Positions 27,548-38,336 of a stretch of DNA of 64,000 nucleotides are shown here, piece by piece. The position numbers and the translations under genes are program-made. A model generated the notes under the pieces. That model did not search any database, had not been told where the DNA came from, and was given only the letters and a program-made list of their open reading frames with translations. The stretch's first letter is position 1; every line of letters starts with the position of its first letter. The DNA is from Flavobacteriales bacterium (GTDB lineage: Bacteria > Bacteroidota > Bacteroidia > Flavobacteriales_E > Vicingaceae): NCBI GenBank assembly GCA_905339165.1, contig CAJPFH010000003.1, forward strand, positions 1 through 64,000, read 5' to 3'.

Positions 27548-28170
27548 CAGTTAAAGATACAAAAGGTAAGGATACAAAGAAAAAAGTTACACTTACTGAT
27601 AGCATTTTTGAGGTTGAACCTAGCGACCATGCTATTTACTTAGATGTAAAACAATATTTAGCAAGTCAGCGCCAAGGCACCCACAAAACAAAAGAAAGAT
27701 GGGAAGTTTCCTATAGTACCAAAAAAATAGTTCGTCAAAAAGGTTCTGGAGGAGCCCGCCATGGTAGTCTTAAGGCAGGTATTTTTAAACAAGGAGGAAA
27801 TATTTTTGGTCCACGCCCAAGAGATTACGGGTTCAAACTAAATAAAAAAGTAAAGCAATTAGCTCGTAAATCAGCACTTACATATAAAGCCAAAGAAGGA
27901 AAAATTATTGTAATTGAAGATTTAACTTTTAATTCTCCTAAAACGAAGGAATACATACAAATCTTAAATAATTTAAGTGTATCTAACGAAAAAACATTGC
28001 TAATACTTGCTGAGTCAAATAAAAATGTATATTTGTCGTCCCGAAATTTTAAGGGGTCTAAGGTTGTATTAGCTTCAGATATAAATACTTATGATATTTT
28101 AAATGCCAAAAGCATTCTCATATCAGAAAGTTCAATTAAAACTATTGAAACCACTTTAAGCGAAAAGTAA
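27538..28170 (+). CDS. rplD: 50S ribosomal protein L4
   Basis: A 210-residue protein lining the exit tunnel. Its extended loop ([21 protein letters not shown]) contacts macrolide-binding rRNA. In E. coli L4 also represses the S10 operon; whether this holds here cannot be judged. It overlaps rplC by 10 bp and rplW by 1 bp (TAATG). Confidence 0.97.
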   Translation: MELTVKDTKGKDTKKKVTLTDSIFEVEPSDHAIYLDVKQYLASQRQGTHKTKERWEVSYSTKKIVRQKGSGGARHGSLKAGIFKQGGNIFGPRPRDYGFKLNKKVKQLARKSALTYKAKEGKIIVIEDLTFNSPKTKEYIQILNNLSVSNEKTLLILAESNKNVYLSSRNFKGSKVVLASDINTYDILNAKSILISESSIKTIETTLSEK

Positions 28171-28460
28171 TGAGCGTTATTATTAAGCCAATAATTACCG
28201 AAAAAATGACGGCACAAGCAGAAAAGCTTAACCGTTACGGTTTTATTGTTGATAAAAATTCGAACCGATTGGAAATTAAAAGTGCTGTTGAAAAACAATA
28301 CGGAGTATCTGTAACATCTGTAAACACTATTAATGTACTAGGTAAAAGTAAAACCCGATTTACCAAAAAAGGTTTTTCATCGGGAAGAGCCAATAACTAT
28401 AAAAAAGCAATTGTAACCGTTGCCAAAGGAGATACTATAGATTTATACGGCAACATTTAA
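28170..28460 (+). CDS. rplW: 50S ribosomal protein L23
   Basis: A 96-residue protein at the tunnel exit, docking site for trigger factor and SRP. Family features are [15 protein letters not shown] at the start and [14 protein letters not shown]. It overlaps the rplD stop by one base. Confidence 0.97.
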   Translation: MSVIIKPIITEKMTAQAEKLNRYGFIVDKNSNRLEIKSAVEKQYGVSVTSVNTINVLGKSKTRFTKKGFSSGRANNYKKAIVTVAKGDTIDLYGNI

Positions 28461-28470
28461 GCAGATAAAA

Positions 28471-29295
28471 ATGGCAGTTAAAAAACTTAAACCAAACACC
28501 CCAAGCCAGCGATTTAAAGTGGCTTCAACATTTGAAGGAGTATCAAAAAAGTCTCCGGAAAAGAGTTTGATTGTTCGCAAAAAGAAATCCGGAGGAAGAA
28601 ATAATTCCGGCAAAATGACAATGCGTTACATTGGAGGGGGGCATAAACAAAAATATAGAACCATAGATTTTAAAAGGGATAAAGACGGAATAGAAGGAAC
28701 TGTGTGTGCCATAGAATACGATCCGAATCGTAGTGCACGAATTGCCCTCATTAATTACAAAGACGGAGAAAAAAGATACATCATTTCTCCCAACGGATTA
28801 AAAGTAGGCCAAACAATAAAATCAGGAACAGGAGTAGAACCTGAAGTTGGAAATGCATTACTTTTAGGAGAAATACCATTAGGTTCATTTATTCATAATA
28901 TAGAACTAAAACCGGGGCAAGGCGGTAAATTAGCAAGAACTGCAGGTTCTTCGGCACAATTAGCCAGCCGAGACGGAAAGTTTGCCATTATAAAACTACC
29001 TTCCGGAGAAACTCGTCAAATTTTAAATGCATGCAAGGCTACCTTAGGAAACGTATCTAACTCAGACCATGCACTCGAAGTTTCCGGAAAAGCAGGAAAA
29101 AGCCGTTGGTTGGGAAGAAGACCAAGAACTAGAGCCGTAGTAATGAATCCGGTTGACCACCCTATGGGCGGAGGAGAAGGAAGAGCTTCCGGAGGCCACC
29201 CAAGATCTAGAAAAGGATTACCAGCTAAGGGCTTTAAAACAAGAAGAAGAAAAAATGCTTCAAATAAATATATAATTGAAAGAAGAAAGAAATAA
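28471..29295 (+). CDS. rplB: 50S ribosomal protein L2
   Basis: A 274-residue protein near the peptidyl-transferase centre. The conserved His-containing segment [19 protein letters not shown] is intact, and the basic tail ([14 protein letters not shown]) is typical. Confidence 0.98.
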   Translation: MAVKKLKPNTPSQRFKVASTFEGVSKKSPEKSLIVRKKKSGGRNNSGKMTMRYIGGGHKQKYRTIDFKRDKDGIEGTVCAIEYDPNRSARIALINYKDGEKRYIISPNGLKVGQTIKSGTGVEPEVGNALLLGEIPLGSFIHNIELKPGQGGKLARTAGSSAQLASRDGKFAIIKLPSGETRQILNACKATLGNVSNSDHALEVSGKAGKSRWLGRRPRTRAVVMNPVDHPMGGGEGRASGGHPRSRKGLPAKGFKTRRRKNASNKYIIERRKK

Positions 29296-29302
29296 TTAGA
29301 GT

Positions 29303-29587
29303 ATGAGTCGTTCATTAAAAAAACCACCATTTGTTCATTATAAACTGAACAAAAGAGTAGAAGAAGCCCAAAGTTCAGGAAAAAAAAGTGTAATCAAAAC
29401 TTGGTCTAGAGCCTCTATGATTACTCCTGATTTTGTTGGATTTACAATTGCAGTGCATAACGGAAATAAATTTATTCCGGTATACATTACCGAGAATATG
29501 GTGGGACATAAGTTAGGCGAATTTGCCCCTACCAGAACATTTAGAGGGCATGCAGGAAACAGAAAACAAGATAAGGCAAAAAAATAA
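29303..29587 (+). CDS. rpsS: 30S ribosomal protein S19
   Basis: A 94-residue head protein next to S13. Recognised by [13 protein letters not shown] at the start and [17 protein letters not shown]. It begins 7 bp after rplB. Confidence 0.98.
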   Translation: MSRSLKKPPFVHYKLNKRVEEAQSSGKKSVIKTWSRASMITPDFVGFTIAVHNGNKFIPVYITENMVGHKLGEFAPTRTFRGHAGNRKQDKAKK

Positions 29588-29605
29588 AGTTAATACATTA
29601 TTACA

Positions 29606-30007
29606 ATGGGTGTAAGAAAGAAACAAAAAGCAGAAGCTGCAAAAGAGGCAAAAAAAACTATAAGTTTTGCCAAATTGAATAATTGCCCTACCTCTCCTAG
29701 AAAAATGAGATTAGTAGCAGATATTGTACGTGGACAAGATGTTTTTAAATCTTTGGCAATACTTCAAAACAGTCCGCAAGATGCTGCCCGCAGACTCGAA
29801 AAACTGTTGCGTTCTGCTATATCAAATTGGGAAGCAAAAAACGAAGGCAGTAGACCGGAAGAAAACAACCTCATTGTAAAAGAAGTAAAGGTAGATAGCG
29901 GTAGAGTACTAAAACGAATACAGCCTGCACCACAAGGAAGAGCTCACAGAATAAAGAAAAGATCAAACCATGTTACTTTAATAGTAGATAAAAAAGAAAA
30001 AAACTAG
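29606..30007 (+). CDS. rplV: 50S ribosomal protein L22
   Basis: A 133-residue tunnel protein, longer than the ~110-residue E. coli form through a Lys/Ala-rich N-terminal extension. The core [17 protein letters not shown] and the hairpin tip [17 protein letters not shown] (macrolide-relevant loop) are present. Confidence 0.97.
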   Translation: MGVRKKQKAEAAKEAKKTISFAKLNNCPTSPRKMRLVADIVRGQDVFKSLAILQNSPQDAARRLEKLLRSAISNWEAKNEGSRPEENNLIVKEVKVDSGRVLKRIQPAPQGRAHRIKKRSNHVTLIVDKKEKN

Positions 30008-30008
30008 A

Positions 30009-30755
30009 ATGGGACAAAAAACAAATCCGATTGCGAATAGACTAGGTTTCATCAAAGGATGGGACTCTAATTGGTATGGTGGCAGAGACTACAGCGATAA
30101 ACTTGTAGAAGATTACAACATCAGAAAATATCTTCTAGCCAGATTACCCAAAGGTGCTATTTCAAAAATAGTAATAGAACGTACCTTAAAATTAATAACA
30201 GTTACCATTAACACATCTCGTCCAGGTATTGTAATTGGTAAAGGAGGGAAAGAAGTAGATAAATTAAAAGAAGAACTTAAAAAAATAACCCAAAAAGAAG
30301 TTCAAATAAACATTTACGAAATTAAAAGACCGGAATTAGACGCAAAATTAGTAGGAGATAGTGTGGCTCGTCAAATTGAAGGAAGAATATCATATAGGAG
30401 AGCAGCTAAAATGGCCATAGCAAGCGCGATGCGTATGGGTGCAGAAGGAATTAAAATACTCGTTTCAGGCAGATTAGGTGGCGCAGAGATAGCTCGTTCA
30501 GAAGGATACAAAGAAGGACGAGTTCCTTTGCATACATTTCGTGCCGATATAGACTATGCCATTTGCGAGGCTCACACAACCTACGGAAGAATTGGAGTAA
30601 AAGTTTGGATATGTAGAGGAGAGGTGTACGGAAAGAGAGATCTTTCTCCCAATATAGGAGCAAAACAAAAAGGAAATTTTGGAGGAAACCAAGGAGGAAA
30701 TTCAACACCCAATAACAATAAACCTTCTTCTCGCCCTTCCAGAAAAAGAAAATAG
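30009..30755 (+). CDS. rpsC: 30S ribosomal protein S3
   Basis: A 248-residue protein at the mRNA entry site. KH motif [14 protein letters not shown] (about 74-87) and the C-terminal domain [15 protein letters not shown] are intact. The last ~30 residues are a Gly/Asn-rich tail (GGNQGGN). One base separates it from the rplV stop. Confidence 0.98.
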   Translation: MGQKTNPIANRLGFIKGWDSNWYGGRDYSDKLVEDYNIRKYLLARLPKGAISKIVIERTLKLITVTINTSRPGIVIGKGGKEVDKLKEELKKITQKEVQINIYEIKRPELDAKLVGDSVARQIEGRISYRRAAKMAIASAMRMGAEGIKILVSGRLGGAEIARSEGYKEGRVPLHTFRADIDYAICEAHTTYGRIGVKVWICRGEVYGKRDLSPNIGAKQKGNFGGNQGGNSTPNNNKPSSRPSRKRK

Positions 30756-30788
30756 AAATCATAATACAAAGAATAAAATATTTAAAAA

Positions 30789-31208
30789 ATGTTACAACCT
30801 AAAAGAACAAAATATAGGAAGATGCAAAAAGGAAGAGTTAAAGGCAATTCTTCTAGGGGAACGGAGATTGCATTTGGGTCTTTTGCATTAAAATCACTAG
30901 AAGGAGGAAGAATTACCGCTCGCCAAATTGAAGCGGCTCGTATTGCATTAACCAGACACATGAAAAGAGAAGGCCAATCTTGGATAAGAATTTTTCCAGA
31001 TAAACCCATCACAAAAAAACCTGCCGAGGTAAGAATGGGTAAAGGAAAAGGTTCTCCGGAATTTTGGGTTGCAGTGGTTCACCCCGGCAGAATTATATTT
31101 GAGGCCGAAGGAGTACCGTTAGAAGTGGCTAAAGAAGCCTTACGTTTGGCTGCCCAAAAACTTCCAATGAAAATGAAATTTATGGTAAGAAGAGATTATC
31201 AAGCATAA
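30789..31208 (+). CDS. rplP: 50S ribosomal protein L16
   Basis: A 139-residue protein at the A-site region. The start [16 protein letters not shown] and KMRMGKGKG-like [16 protein letters not shown] are diagnostic. Confidence 0.98.
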   Translation: MLQPKRTKYRKMQKGRVKGNSSRGTEIAFGSFALKSLEGGRITARQIEAARIALTRHMKREGQSWIRIFPDKPITKKPAEVRMGKGKGSPEFWVAVVHPGRIIFEAEGVPLEVAKEALRLAAQKLPMKMKFMVRRDYQA

Positions 31209-31234
31209 TTGTAAAACGAAGGAGTAAGAGTAAA

Positions 31235-31432
31235 ATGAAAACCAAAGATATAAAAGACTTATCGGTAGATGATTTAATGGAACAGCTACACGAAACAAGA
31301 AGTAAATTAATTAAATTTAAGATGAGCCATACCATCTCTCCTGCAGAAAATCCACTGCAAATAAGACACATGAGAAGAGATATTGCTCGAATTAAAACAG
31401 AATTAAGAAAAAGAGAATTAGCCAACAAGTAA
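31235..31432 (+). CDS. rpmC: 50S ribosomal protein L29
   Basis: A 65-residue two-helix protein near the exit tunnel. The start [10 protein letters not shown] and the end [15 protein letters not shown] are typical. An AAGGAG site at 31219-31224, 10 nt upstream, is one of the few Shine-Dalgarno-like sites in the block. Confidence 0.96.
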   Translation: MKTKDIKDLSVDDLMEQLHETRSKLIKFKMSHTISPAENPLQIRHMRRDIARIKTELRKRELANK

Positions 31433-31442
31433 ATCGTTGATA

Positions 31443-31709
31443 ATGGAAAACACTGAAAAAAGAAATTTAAGAAAAGAGCGTATAGGTTTAGTTGTAAGTA
31501 ATAAAATGAACAAATCTATTGTTGTGGTAGTAGAACGTAAGGTTAAGCACGGCAAATATGGTAAGTTCGTAAACAAATCAAGTAAATTTATGGCTCATGA
31601 CGAAAAAAACGAATCGGGAATAGGTGATTTAGTGAAGATAATGGAAACACGCCCGTTAAGCAAAAACAAATGTTGGAGATTAATTGAAATAATAGAAAGA
31701 GCTAAGTAA
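31443..31709 (+). CDS. rpsQ: 30S ribosomal protein S17
   Basis: An 88-residue OB-fold 16S rRNA binder with [19 protein letters not shown] and [20 protein letters not shown]. An in-frame TTG at 31437 exists, but ATG 31443 is the better start and lies 10 bp after the rpmC stop. Confidence 0.97.
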   Translation: MENTEKRNLRKERIGLVVSNKMNKSIVVVVERKVKHGKYGKFVNKSSKFMAHDEKNESGIGDLVKIMETRPLSKNKCWRLIEIIERAK

Positions 31710-31711
31710 CC

Positions 31712-32080
31712 ATGATACAACAAGAATCAAGATTATCAGTAGCCGACAACAGCGGAGCAAAAGAAGTTCTTTGCATCCGTGTTTTGGGCGGCACAAAACG
31801 CAGATACGCTTCAGTCGGAGACAAAATAGTAGTTTCTGTAAAAAATGCACTCCCCTCAGGAAATATTAAAAAAGGGCAGGTAAGCAAGGCTGTTATCGTT
31901 CGTACTAAAAAAGAAATTAGAAGACCCGATGGTTCGTACATTCGTTTTGACGACAATGCATGCGTGTTGTTAAACAACCAAGATGAATTAAGAGGAACAC
32001 GTATTTTCGGGCCCGTATCAAGAGAGTTGAGAGAAAAACAATTTATGAAAATTGTATCGTTGGCTCCCGAAGTATTATAA
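31712..32080 (+). CDS. rplN: 50S ribosomal protein L14
   Basis: A 122-residue protein at the subunit interface. [19 protein letters not shown] is the exact family N-terminus. It starts 2 bp after rpsQ, where the S10 section meets the spc section. Confidence 0.98.
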   Translation: MIQQESRLSVADNSGAKEVLCIRVLGGTKRRYASVGDKIVVSVKNALPSGNIKKGQVSKAVIVRTKKEIRRPDGSYIRFDDNACVLLNNQDELRGTRIFGPVSRELREKQFMKIVSLAPEVL

Positions 32081-32095
32081 AAAATAAAATAAAAA

Positions 32096-32410
32096 ATGGC
32101 AAAGAAATTACACATAAAAAAAGGCGATACCGTAAAAGTGATTGCCGGAGAATCAAAGGGGCAAATTGGTAAGATAATAAAAGTACTTGCCGAAGAGAAT
32201 AGGGTAATTGTGGAAGGCGATGGAATTAAAAAAATATCAAAACATACCAAACCCAATGCCGCTAACCCTCAAGGTGGAATCATTAAAAAAGAGGCACCTA
32301 TTCATGTTTCAAATGTAATGGTTGTTAATTCCGCTACAGGAAAACCTGCCCGTATCGGAAGAAAAAGAAATTCCGAAGGAAAACTAGAACGATATTTTAA
32401 ATCTAAATAA
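32096..32410 (+). CDS. rplX: 50S ribosomal protein L24
   Basis: A 104-residue assembly initiator with a KOW motif ([20 protein letters not shown], about 8-27) and [10 protein letters not shown]. Confidence 0.97.
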   Translation: MAKKLHIKKGDTVKVIAGESKGQIGKIIKVLAEENRVIVEGDGIKKISKHTKPNAANPQGGIIKKEAPIHVSNVMVVNSATGKPARIGRKRNSEGKLERYFKSK

Positions 32411-32427
32411 AAAGAGGCGTAAGAGCT

Positions 32428-32976
32428 ATGAGTTACGTACCACGTTTAAAGCAAAAATACAGAGAAAACATTGTTTCATCTCTAAAGCAAAAATTCAATT
32501 ACTCTTCAGTAATGCAAGTTCCCCGTTTGCAAAAAATTTGTATTAATCAGGGAATGGGAAAAGCCGTAACCGATAAGAAACTTATCGAAACAGCCATTCA
32601 AGAAATGTCCAGCATTACAGGACAGAAAGCCATTGCTACTTTTTCCAAAAAAGATATTTCTAATTTTAAACTTAGAAAAGGAATGCCCATAGGAGTGAAG
32701 GTAACTTTAAGAGGAGATAAAATGTATGAATTTCTAGATCGCCTTATTGCGGTGGCCTTGCCCAGAACTAGAGATTTTAAGGGAGTAAACCCCAAAGGTT
32801 TTGATAAAGGAGGGAACTATACCTTAGGCGTAAAAGAACAAATTATTTTTCCTGAAATAGATATCGATAAAGTCTCGCACATCAATGGAATGGATATCAC
32901 TTTTGTTACTTCGGCAAACACCGGTGAAGAAGCAAAGGCATTATTAGAAGAATTCGGTGTACCATTTAGAAAATAA
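32428..32976 (+). CDS. rplE: 50S ribosomal protein L5
   Basis: A 182-residue 5S rRNA-binding protein at the central protuberance. Family features include [34 protein letters not shown] and [16 protein letters not shown]. Confidence 0.98.
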   Translation: MSYVPRLKQKYRENIVSSLKQKFNYSSVMQVPRLQKICINQGMGKAVTDKKLIETAIQEMSSITGQKAIATFSKKDISNFKLRKGMPIGVKVTLRGDKMYEFLDRLIAVALPRTRDFKGVNPKGFDKGGNYTLGVKEQIIFPEIDIDKVSHINGMDITFVTSANTGEEAKALLEEFGVPFRK

Positions 32977-32994
32977 CAAGAAAAGAGAAAGAAT

Positions 32995-33264
32995 ATGGCA
33001 AAAGAATCAATGAAAGCCAGAGAAAAGAAAAGGCAGCGTATGGTTGAAAAATACGCAGAAAAACGTGCTGCATTAAAAGCTGCCGGTGATTGGGAAGCAT
33101 TACAAAAACTTCCTAAAAACTCATCAAAAGTTAGATTACATAATCGATGCCTGCTTACTGGAAGACCAAGAGGATATGTTCGTCAGTTTGGAATTTCTCG
33201 TGTAACCTTTAGAGAAATGGCATCATCTGGCTTAATTCCGGGAGTAACAAAAGCAAGTTGGTAA
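32995..33264 (+). CDS. rpsN: 30S ribosomal protein S14 (zinc-free form)
   Basis: An 89-residue S14 of the long, C-minus type. Only one Cys is present ([20 protein letters not shown]), so the CxxC-x-CxxC zinc site of short S14 is absent. The end [11 protein letters not shown] is standard. This form does not depend on zinc. Confidence 0.97.
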   Translation: MAKESMKAREKKRQRMVEKYAEKRAALKAAGDWEALQKLPKNSSKVRLHNRCLLTGRPRGYVRQFGISRVTFREMASSGLIPGVTKASW

Positions 33265-33286
33265 AATAAATTAAAAGAATAGAGAA

Positions 33287-33688
33287 ATGACAGATCCAAT
33301 AGCAGACTATTTAACAAGAATCAGAAACGCAGCAAAAGCTCGTCATCGAGTGGTTGATATTCCCGCCTCCAACATAAAAAAGGAAATCACCAAAATTCTT
33401 ATGGATAAGGGATATATACTAAACTATAAGTTTGAAGAAGGTTCAAACGGAGGTCAAGGCAATATCAAAATCGCATTAAAATACCATACAGCCACAAAGC
33501 AATCGGCTATCAGAAATCTTACCAGAATAAGTAAACCAGGTTTACGTAAATATTGTGGTGGTTCCAACTTGCCGAGAGTTATCAATGGATTAGGAATAGC
33601 CATTCTTTCCACTTCAAAAGGCGTAATGACCGATAAAGAAGCAAAGAAAGAAAATGTAGGTGGCGAAATTTTATGTTACGTATATTAA
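33287..33688 (+). CDS. rpsH: 30S ribosomal protein S8
   Basis: A 133-residue central-domain 16S rRNA binder: [15 protein letters not shown] at the start and [19 protein letters not shown] near the end. In E. coli it represses the spc operon; no matching mRNA mimic was identified here. Confidence 0.98.
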   Translation: MTDPIADYLTRIRNAAKARHRVVDIPASNIKKEITKILMDKGYILNYKFEEGSNGGQGNIKIALKYHTATKQSAIRNLTRISKPGLRKYCGGSNLPRVINGLGIAILSTSKGVMTDKEAKKENVGGEILCYVY

Positions 33689-33693
33689 GGAGG
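33688..33693 (+). promoter_or_regulatory. Strong Shine-Dalgarno for rplF
   Basis: AGGAGG begins at the last base of the rpsH stop codon and lies 8 nt before ATG 33702. It fixes that start against the in-frame upstream codon at 33660. Confidence 0.7.
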
Positions 33694-33701
33694 ATATAAA
33701 A

Positions 33702-34259
33702 ATGAGCAGAATAGGTAAATTACCCATACAAATTCCAAACGGTGTGCAAGTAAGCGTTTCCGACAAAAACGTGGTTACTATAAAAGGACCTAAAGGAGAA
33801 CTTACAAGATCGGTAGATCCATCTATTACAGTAAAAGTAAACGGAAACGAAATCGTTCTAGAACGCCATACAGAACAAAAAAGCCATAAGGCCAAGCACG
33901 GTTTATACCGTTCTCTTCTTAGCAACAATATTAAAGGAGTATCCGAGGGCTATAAAATACAGCAAGAATTAGTAGGCGTTGGATATAGAGCAAATGCAAA
34001 CGGGCAAATGCTTGAACTTACACTGGGATTTTCACACAATTTAGTTTTTGAACTTCCCAAAGAAATTAAGTTATCTACGGCACAGGAAAAAGGAAAAAAT
34101 CCAACCATTGTGTTAGAATCAAATGATAAAGAATTGATAGGCATGGTTGCCGCTAAAATAAGGTCATTCCGTAAACCGGAGCCATATAAAGGCAAAGGAA
34201 TTAGGTTTGCAGGAGAAAATATTAGAAGAAAAGCCGGAAAATCGGCATCTAAAAAATAA
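33702..34259 (+). CDS. rplF: 50S ribosomal protein L6
   Basis: A 185-residue two-domain protein near the GTPase centre. MSRIGKLPIQIPNGV is the family start, and the C-terminal domain ends with RKPEPYKGKGIRFAGENIRRK. A frame open back to 33660 was rejected because 33702 has a strong Shine-Dalgarno and the conserved N-terminus. Confidence 0.98.
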   Translation: MSRIGKLPIQIPNGVQVSVSDKNVVTIKGPKGELTRSVDPSITVKVNGNEIVLERHTEQKSHKAKHGLYRSLLSNNIKGVSEGYKIQQELVGVGYRANANGQMLELTLGFSHNLVFELPKEIKLSTAQEKGKNPTIVLESNDKELIGMVAAKIRSFRKPEPYKGKGIRFAGENIRRKAGKSASKK

Positions 34260-34266
34260 ATAAGTT

Positions 34267-34623
34267 ATGGCTTTAAGTAAACTACAAAGAAGAACAAGAA
34301 TTAAAAAAAGAGTACGCAAAATTATAAGTGGTACTAATGAAATGCCTAGACTTTCCGTATTCAGAAGTAACAAGGAAATTTACGCTCAGGTAATAGATGA
34401 TGTGAGCGGAAAAACCCTCGTGTATGCTTCTTCCGGAGAGAAAGAAATACATTCTAAAAAAGGCACTAAGATAGAAAAGGCGGCTATTGTAGGTAAGATA
34501 ATTGCCGAAAGAGCTACCAAAGCAGGAGTAGTAAAAGTAGCATTCGACCGGAATGGGTATTTGTATCATGGTAGAGTAAAATCTCTTGCAGAAGCTGCCA
34601 GAGAAGGAGGATTACAATTCTAA
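34267..34623 (+). CDS. rplR: 50S ribosomal protein L18
   Basis: A 118-residue 5S rRNA binder with [18 protein letters not shown] and [21 protein letters not shown]. 7 bp after rplF. Confidence 0.98.
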   Translation: MALSKLQRRTRIKKRVRKIISGTNEMPRLSVFRSNKEIYAQVIDDVSGKTLVYASSGEKEIHSKKGTKIEKAAIVGKIIAERATKAGVVKVAFDRNGYLYHGRVKSLAEAAREGGLQF

Positions 34624-34634
34624 TATTAAAAAAG

Positions 34635-35153
34635 ATGACAAGCAGTAATGTAAAAAAAGTAAAATCGAGCGATATAGAACTTAAAGATCGTTTAGTATTT
34701 GTGAACCGTGTTACGAAAGTAACCAAAGGTGGTCGCCACTTTAGTTTTGCAGCCATTGTAGTAGTTGGAAACGAAAACGGTGTAGTAGGGCACGGACTGG
34801 GTAAAGCCAATGAAGTAGCCGATGCCATATCAAAAGCAATAGATGATGCCAAAAAGAGTTTAGTAAAAATACCTCTTTCTAAATCAACCGTTCCTCATGA
34901 AATGACAGGGAAATATAGTGGTGCCAGAGTATTAATTAAACCGGCCGCTCCTGGTACTGGAGTAATTGCTGGAGGTGCGATGCGTGCTGTTTTGGAAAGT
35001 GTTGGAGTAAAAGATGTGCTAGCTAAGTCAAAAGGATCATCAAACCCACACAATGTTGTAAAAGCAACCTTAGATGCACTTACAAAAATGAGAGATGCAG
35101 TAGCAGTTTCTCATCATAGAGGTATAGAAATAGAAAGAGTGTTTAACGGATAA
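34635..35153 (+). CDS. rpsE: 30S ribosomal protein S5
   Basis: A 172-residue protein at the mRNA channel, important for accuracy. Double-stranded RNA-binding region with [18 protein letters not shown] and [14 protein letters not shown], then [15 protein letters not shown]. Confidence 0.98.
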   Translation: MTSSNVKKVKSSDIELKDRLVFVNRVTKVTKGGRHFSFAAIVVVGNENGVVGHGLGKANEVADAISKAIDDAKKSLVKIPLSKSTVPHEMTGKYSGARVLIKPAAPGTGVIAGGAMRAVLESVGVKDVLAKSKGSSNPHNVVKATLDALTKMRDAVAVSHHRGIEIERVFNG

Positions 35154-35163
35154 GAAAAGTATT

Positions 35164-35343
35164 ATGGCTAAAATAAAAATTAAACAAATTAAAAGTGCAA
35201 TAGACCGTCCTCTGCGTCAAAAATTAAATTTGAAAGCATTAGGACTTAAAAAATTGCATCAAACGGTAGAACACGAAGCCACACCACAAATTTTAGGTAT
35301 GGTAAGCAAAATAAAACATTTGGTTACTGTAGAAAAGGTATAA
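35164..35343 (+). CDS. rpmD: 50S ribosomal protein L30
   Basis: A 59-residue protein starting MAKIKIKQIKSAIDR, with LRQKLNLKALGLKKLHQ in the centre. Its size and position between rpsE (10 bp before) and rplO are diagnostic. It can be missed by length filters. Confidence 0.95.
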   Translation: MAKIKIKQIKSAIDRPLRQKLNLKALGLKKLHQTVEHEATPQILGMVSKIKHLVTVEKV

Positions 35344-35377
35344 CACAGGGTATAACAGAAATTAATATTAAAGTGTA

Positions 35378-35824
35378 ATGGATTTAAGTAATTTAAAACC
35401 CGCAAAGGGCTCGGTAAAAATAAACAAACGCTTAGGTCGTGGTCAAGGTTCGGGCTGGGGAGGAACGTCTAGTAAAGGACACAAAGGAGATAAAGCCAGA
35501 TCAGGTCACAAAACCAAAAGAGGATTTGAAGGAGGACAAATGCCCTTGCAAAGACGTGTCCCTAAGTACGGATTTACCAATGTAAATAAAGTATATTTTA
35601 AAGGCATAAATCTCGATGTGATACAATCTCTTGTTGAGAACAAAAAAATAACTGTGTTTGATGCAGAGGCATTTATCAATAATGGTCTTGCTTCGAAAAA
35701 TGAAAAAATTAAAATTTTAGGAAGAGGAGAGTTAAAATCAAAGGTTGAAGTAAAAGCTCATGCTTTTTCAGCCACTGCAAAAGCAGCTATCGAAGCGGCC
35801 GGTGGCAAAACCGAAACGGTTTAA
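35378..35824 (+). CDS. rplO: 50S ribosomal protein L15
   Basis: A 148-residue late-assembly protein with the Gly/Lys-rich N-terminus (RLGRGQGSGWGGTSSKGHKG) and GFEGGQMPLQRRVPKYGF. Confidence 0.98.
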   Translation: MDLSNLKPAKGSVKINKRLGRGQGSGWGGTSSKGHKGDKARSGHKTKRGFEGGQMPLQRRVPKYGFTNVNKVYFKGINLDVIQSLVENKKITVFDAEAFINNGLASKNEKIKILGRGELKSKVEVKAHAFSATAKAAIEAAGGKTETV

Positions 35825-35838
35825 AGGAGTAATAAATA

Positions 35839-37182
35839 ATGAAGCGTTTTATAGAAACATTAAAGAACATTTACCAAGTTGAAGAACTTCGTAATCGAAT
35901 TATTACAACACTAGGTTTAGTTCTTATTTACCGTCTAGGTTCATACGTAGTTCTTCCGGGTATTGATTCGGCCAGGTTAGCCGATGCCAACAGTGGAGGA
36001 GGAGGATTAGCCGGTTTAATAGATATTTTTGCAGGAGGGGCATTTTCTCGTGCCTCTATTTTTGCCTTAGGAATAATGCCATATATCTCTGCGTCCATTG
36101 TAATTCAATTACTCGGAATGGCTATTCCTTATTTTCAGAAATTACAAAAAGAAGGCGAAAGCGGGAGAAGAAAGATAAACCAGTACACCCGTTTTTTAAC
36201 TATTGCAATCACTGCAATGCAGGCTCCCAGTTACATTGCATCCCAAATTCCTGCTTACACATCTTCCGGTTTAGCCATCAGACCCGACACATTCTTTTGG
36301 ATATTCACTACCGTAGTAATACTAATTACAGGAACTATGTTCGTAATGTGGATTGGTGAGCGGATTACGGAAAGAGGAATAGGAAACGGAATTTCGTTAA
36401 TTATTATGATTGGTATTATTGCTCGTCTTCCATTTGCTTTTGTGGCCGAATTTGCATCGAGAGTGAGCGATGGAGGTATGGTTATTTTATTAGTAGAAAT
36501 TATTTTTCTGCTATTAGTAATCATTATGAGTATTCTATTAGTTCAAGGAACCCGAAGAATACCGGTACAGTTTGCCAAACGTATTGTTGGAAACAAACAG
36601 TATGGAGGCGTTCGGCAATATATTCCATTAAAAGTAAATGCAGCCGGTGTAATGCCTATTATATTTGCTCAAGCCATCATGTTTTTACCCATTACATTGG
36701 CAGGGTTTGCCGATTCTGAATCTTTAACGGGAATACTTGCCGCCTTTTCTGATTTTACAGGCTTTTGGTACAACTTTACTTTTGCCTTGTTATGTATAGC
36801 ATTTACGTACTTCTACACGGCTGTTTCTGTAAATCCTAACCAAATGGCCGAAGAAATGAAACGTAATGGTGGATTTATTCCAGGAGTAAAACCAGGTAAA
36901 AAAACAGCCGAATTTATTGATGCCGTAATGTCTAGAATTACCTTTCCTGGTTCATTGTTTTTAGCTTTGGTAGCTATTTTGCCTGCCTTTGCATCAATGG
37001 CCGGAATTAACAATGAATTTGCACAGTTTTATGGGGGCACCTCCTTGCTGATTTTAGTAGGTGTTGTACTAGATACACTTCAGCAAATAGAAAGCCATTT
37101 ATTAATGAGGCATTATGATGGTTTAATGAAAACCGGAAGAATAAAAGGCAGAACAACTACCGGTATGGGAGTAACAGCATAA
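35839..37182 (+). CDS. secY: Preprotein translocase subunit SecY
   Basis: A 447-residue protein with ten membrane helices forming the SecYEG channel for export and membrane insertion. Visible are the N-terminal RNRIITTLGLVLIYRLG, the plug-helix region after it, and the cytoplasmic loops QYGGVRQYIPLKVNAAGVMPIIFA and EEMKRNGGFIPGVKPGK. An AAAGGAG site (35823-35829) precedes the start by 9 nt. adk, which follows secY in E. coli, is replaced by map. Confidence 0.98.
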   Translation: MKRFIETLKNIYQVEELRNRIITTLGLVLIYRLGSYVVLPGIDSARLADANSGGGGLAGLIDIFAGGAFSRASIFALGIMPYISASIVIQLLGMAIPYFQKLQKEGESGRRKINQYTRFLTIAITAMQAPSYIASQIPAYTSSGLAIRPDTFFWIFTTVVILITGTMFVMWIGERITERGIGNGISLIIMIGIIARLPFAFVAEFASRVSDGGMVILLVEIIFLLLVIIMSILLVQGTRRIPVQFAKRIVGNKQYGGVRQYIPLKVNAAGVMPIIFAQAIMFLPITLAGFADSESLTGILAAFSDFTGFWYNFTFALLCIAFTYFYTAVSVNPNQMAEEMKRNGGFIPGVKPGKKTAEFIDAVMSRITFPGSLFLALVAILPAFASMAGINNEFAQFYGGTSLLILVGVVLDTLQQIESHLLMRHYDGLMKTGRIKGRTTTGMGVTA

Positions 37183-37192
37183 AATAAAAAAG

Positions 37193-37969
37193 GTGATTTA
37201 CCTTAAAACGGAAGAAGAAATAGAATTAATAAAAGAAAGTTCTTTACTTGTTGGAAAAACATTGGCAGAAATAGCCAAACTAATAAAACCTGGCGTTACC
37301 ACTTTGCAGTTAGATAAAGTGGCCGAAGAATTTATTAGAGACCATGGAGCAGAGCCTGGGTTTAAGGGATACAATGGATTCCCCAATACTTTATGTGCAT
37401 CGCCTAATGAAGTGGTAGTGCATGGAATCCCTAGTGAAATACCCTTAAAAGAAGGAGATATTATCTCTATAGATTGTGGAGTAAAGAAAAATGGTTTCTA
37501 TGGCGATTCGGCCTACACCTTTGCTGTAGGAGAAATAAAACCTGAAATTACTAAGCTCTTAAAAATTACGAAGGAATCACTCGACAAAGCAATAGAGGTA
37601 GCAGTGAACGGAAACAGAGTAGGAGATATAGGTTACGCGGTTCAGAAACATGCAGAAGAAAATGGATTTAGTGTAGTTAGAGAAATGGTTGGGCATGGAT
37701 TAGGAAAAAATTTACACGAAGAACCAGAAGTTCCCAATTATGGAAAAAGAGGTTCCGGTGTAAAACTCTCCGAAGGAATGGTTATAGCAATAGAACCCAT
37801 GATTAATTTAGGGAAACGACATATAACCCAGTTAAAAGACGGATGGACTATTATTGCAAGTGATAAATTACCATCGGCTCACTTTGAACACGATGTGGTA
37901 ATAAGAAAAGATAAAGCAGAAGTGCTTTCAACATTTAAGTTTATAGAAGAAATATTGAATAATAAATAA
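37193..37969 (+). CDS. map: Methionine aminopeptidase, type I
   Basis: A 258-residue metalloprotease removing N-terminal Met from new proteins. Start is GTG. Metal ligands are carried by [20 protein letters not shown] (two Asp), [12 protein letters not shown] (His), AIEPM (Glu) and the late [10 protein letters not shown] (Glu). Its stop overlaps infA by one base. Confidence 0.97.
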   Translation: MIYLKTEEEIELIKESSLLVGKTLAEIAKLIKPGVTTLQLDKVAEEFIRDHGAEPGFKGYNGFPNTLCASPNEVVVHGIPSEIPLKEGDIISIDCGVKKNGFYGDSAYTFAVGEIKPEITKLLKITKESLDKAIEVAVNGNRVGDIGYAVQKHAEENGFSVVREMVGHGLGKNLHEEPEVPNYGKRGSGVKLSEGMVIAIEPMINLGKRHITQLKDGWTIIASDKLPSAHFEHDVVIRKDKAEVLSTFKFIEEILNNK

Positions 37970-38187
37970 TGGCCAAACAGGCATCGATAGAACAAGATGG
38001 AACGATAGTAGAAGCATTGTCTAATGCAATGTTTAGGGTACAACTCGAAAATGGGCATATCATAGTTGCACATATATCGGGCAAAATGAGAATGCATTAT
38101 ATAAAAATACTTCCCGGAGATAAAGTTCGTGTGGAAATATCGCCATACGATTTAACAAAAGGAAGAATATCGTTTAGATATAAATAA
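37969..38187 (+). CDS. infA: Translation initiation factor IF-1
   Basis: A 72-residue OB-fold factor binding the 30S A site: [23 protein letters not shown] and [23 protein letters not shown] are the family's exact patterns. The start is in the TAATG junction with map. Confidence 0.98.
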   Translation: MAKQASIEQDGTIVEALSNAMFRVQLENGHIIVAHISGKMRMHYIKILPGDKVRVEISPYDLTKGRISFRYK

Positions 38188-38199
38188 AAAAGAAAAAAA

Positions 38200-38316
38200 A
38201 TGAAAGTTAGAGCATCAGTAAAAAAGAGAAGTGCCGATTGCAAAATAGTAAAACGCAAAGGGCGCGTGTATGTTATAAACAAGAAAAATCCTAAATTCAA
38301 ACAAAGACAAGGATAA
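38200..38316 (+). CDS. rpmJ: 50S ribosomal protein L36 (zinc-site lost)
   Basis: A 38-residue protein starting [11 protein letters not shown] and ending NPKFKQRQG. Only one Cys (Cys14) remains of the usual CxxC...C...H zinc ribbon, so it is the zinc-free form. It lies 12 bp after infA. Too short for common ORF cut-offs. Confidence 0.96.
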   Translation: MKVRASVKKRSADCKIVKRKGRVYVINKKNPKFKQRQG

Positions 38317-38336
38317 AAAATTAAATACGCTAAATT

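Noticed and set aside
31702-32256. 184-codon open frame antisense to rplN-rplX
   Set aside because: It crosses two certain ribosomal genes on the other strand and has no recognisable domain.
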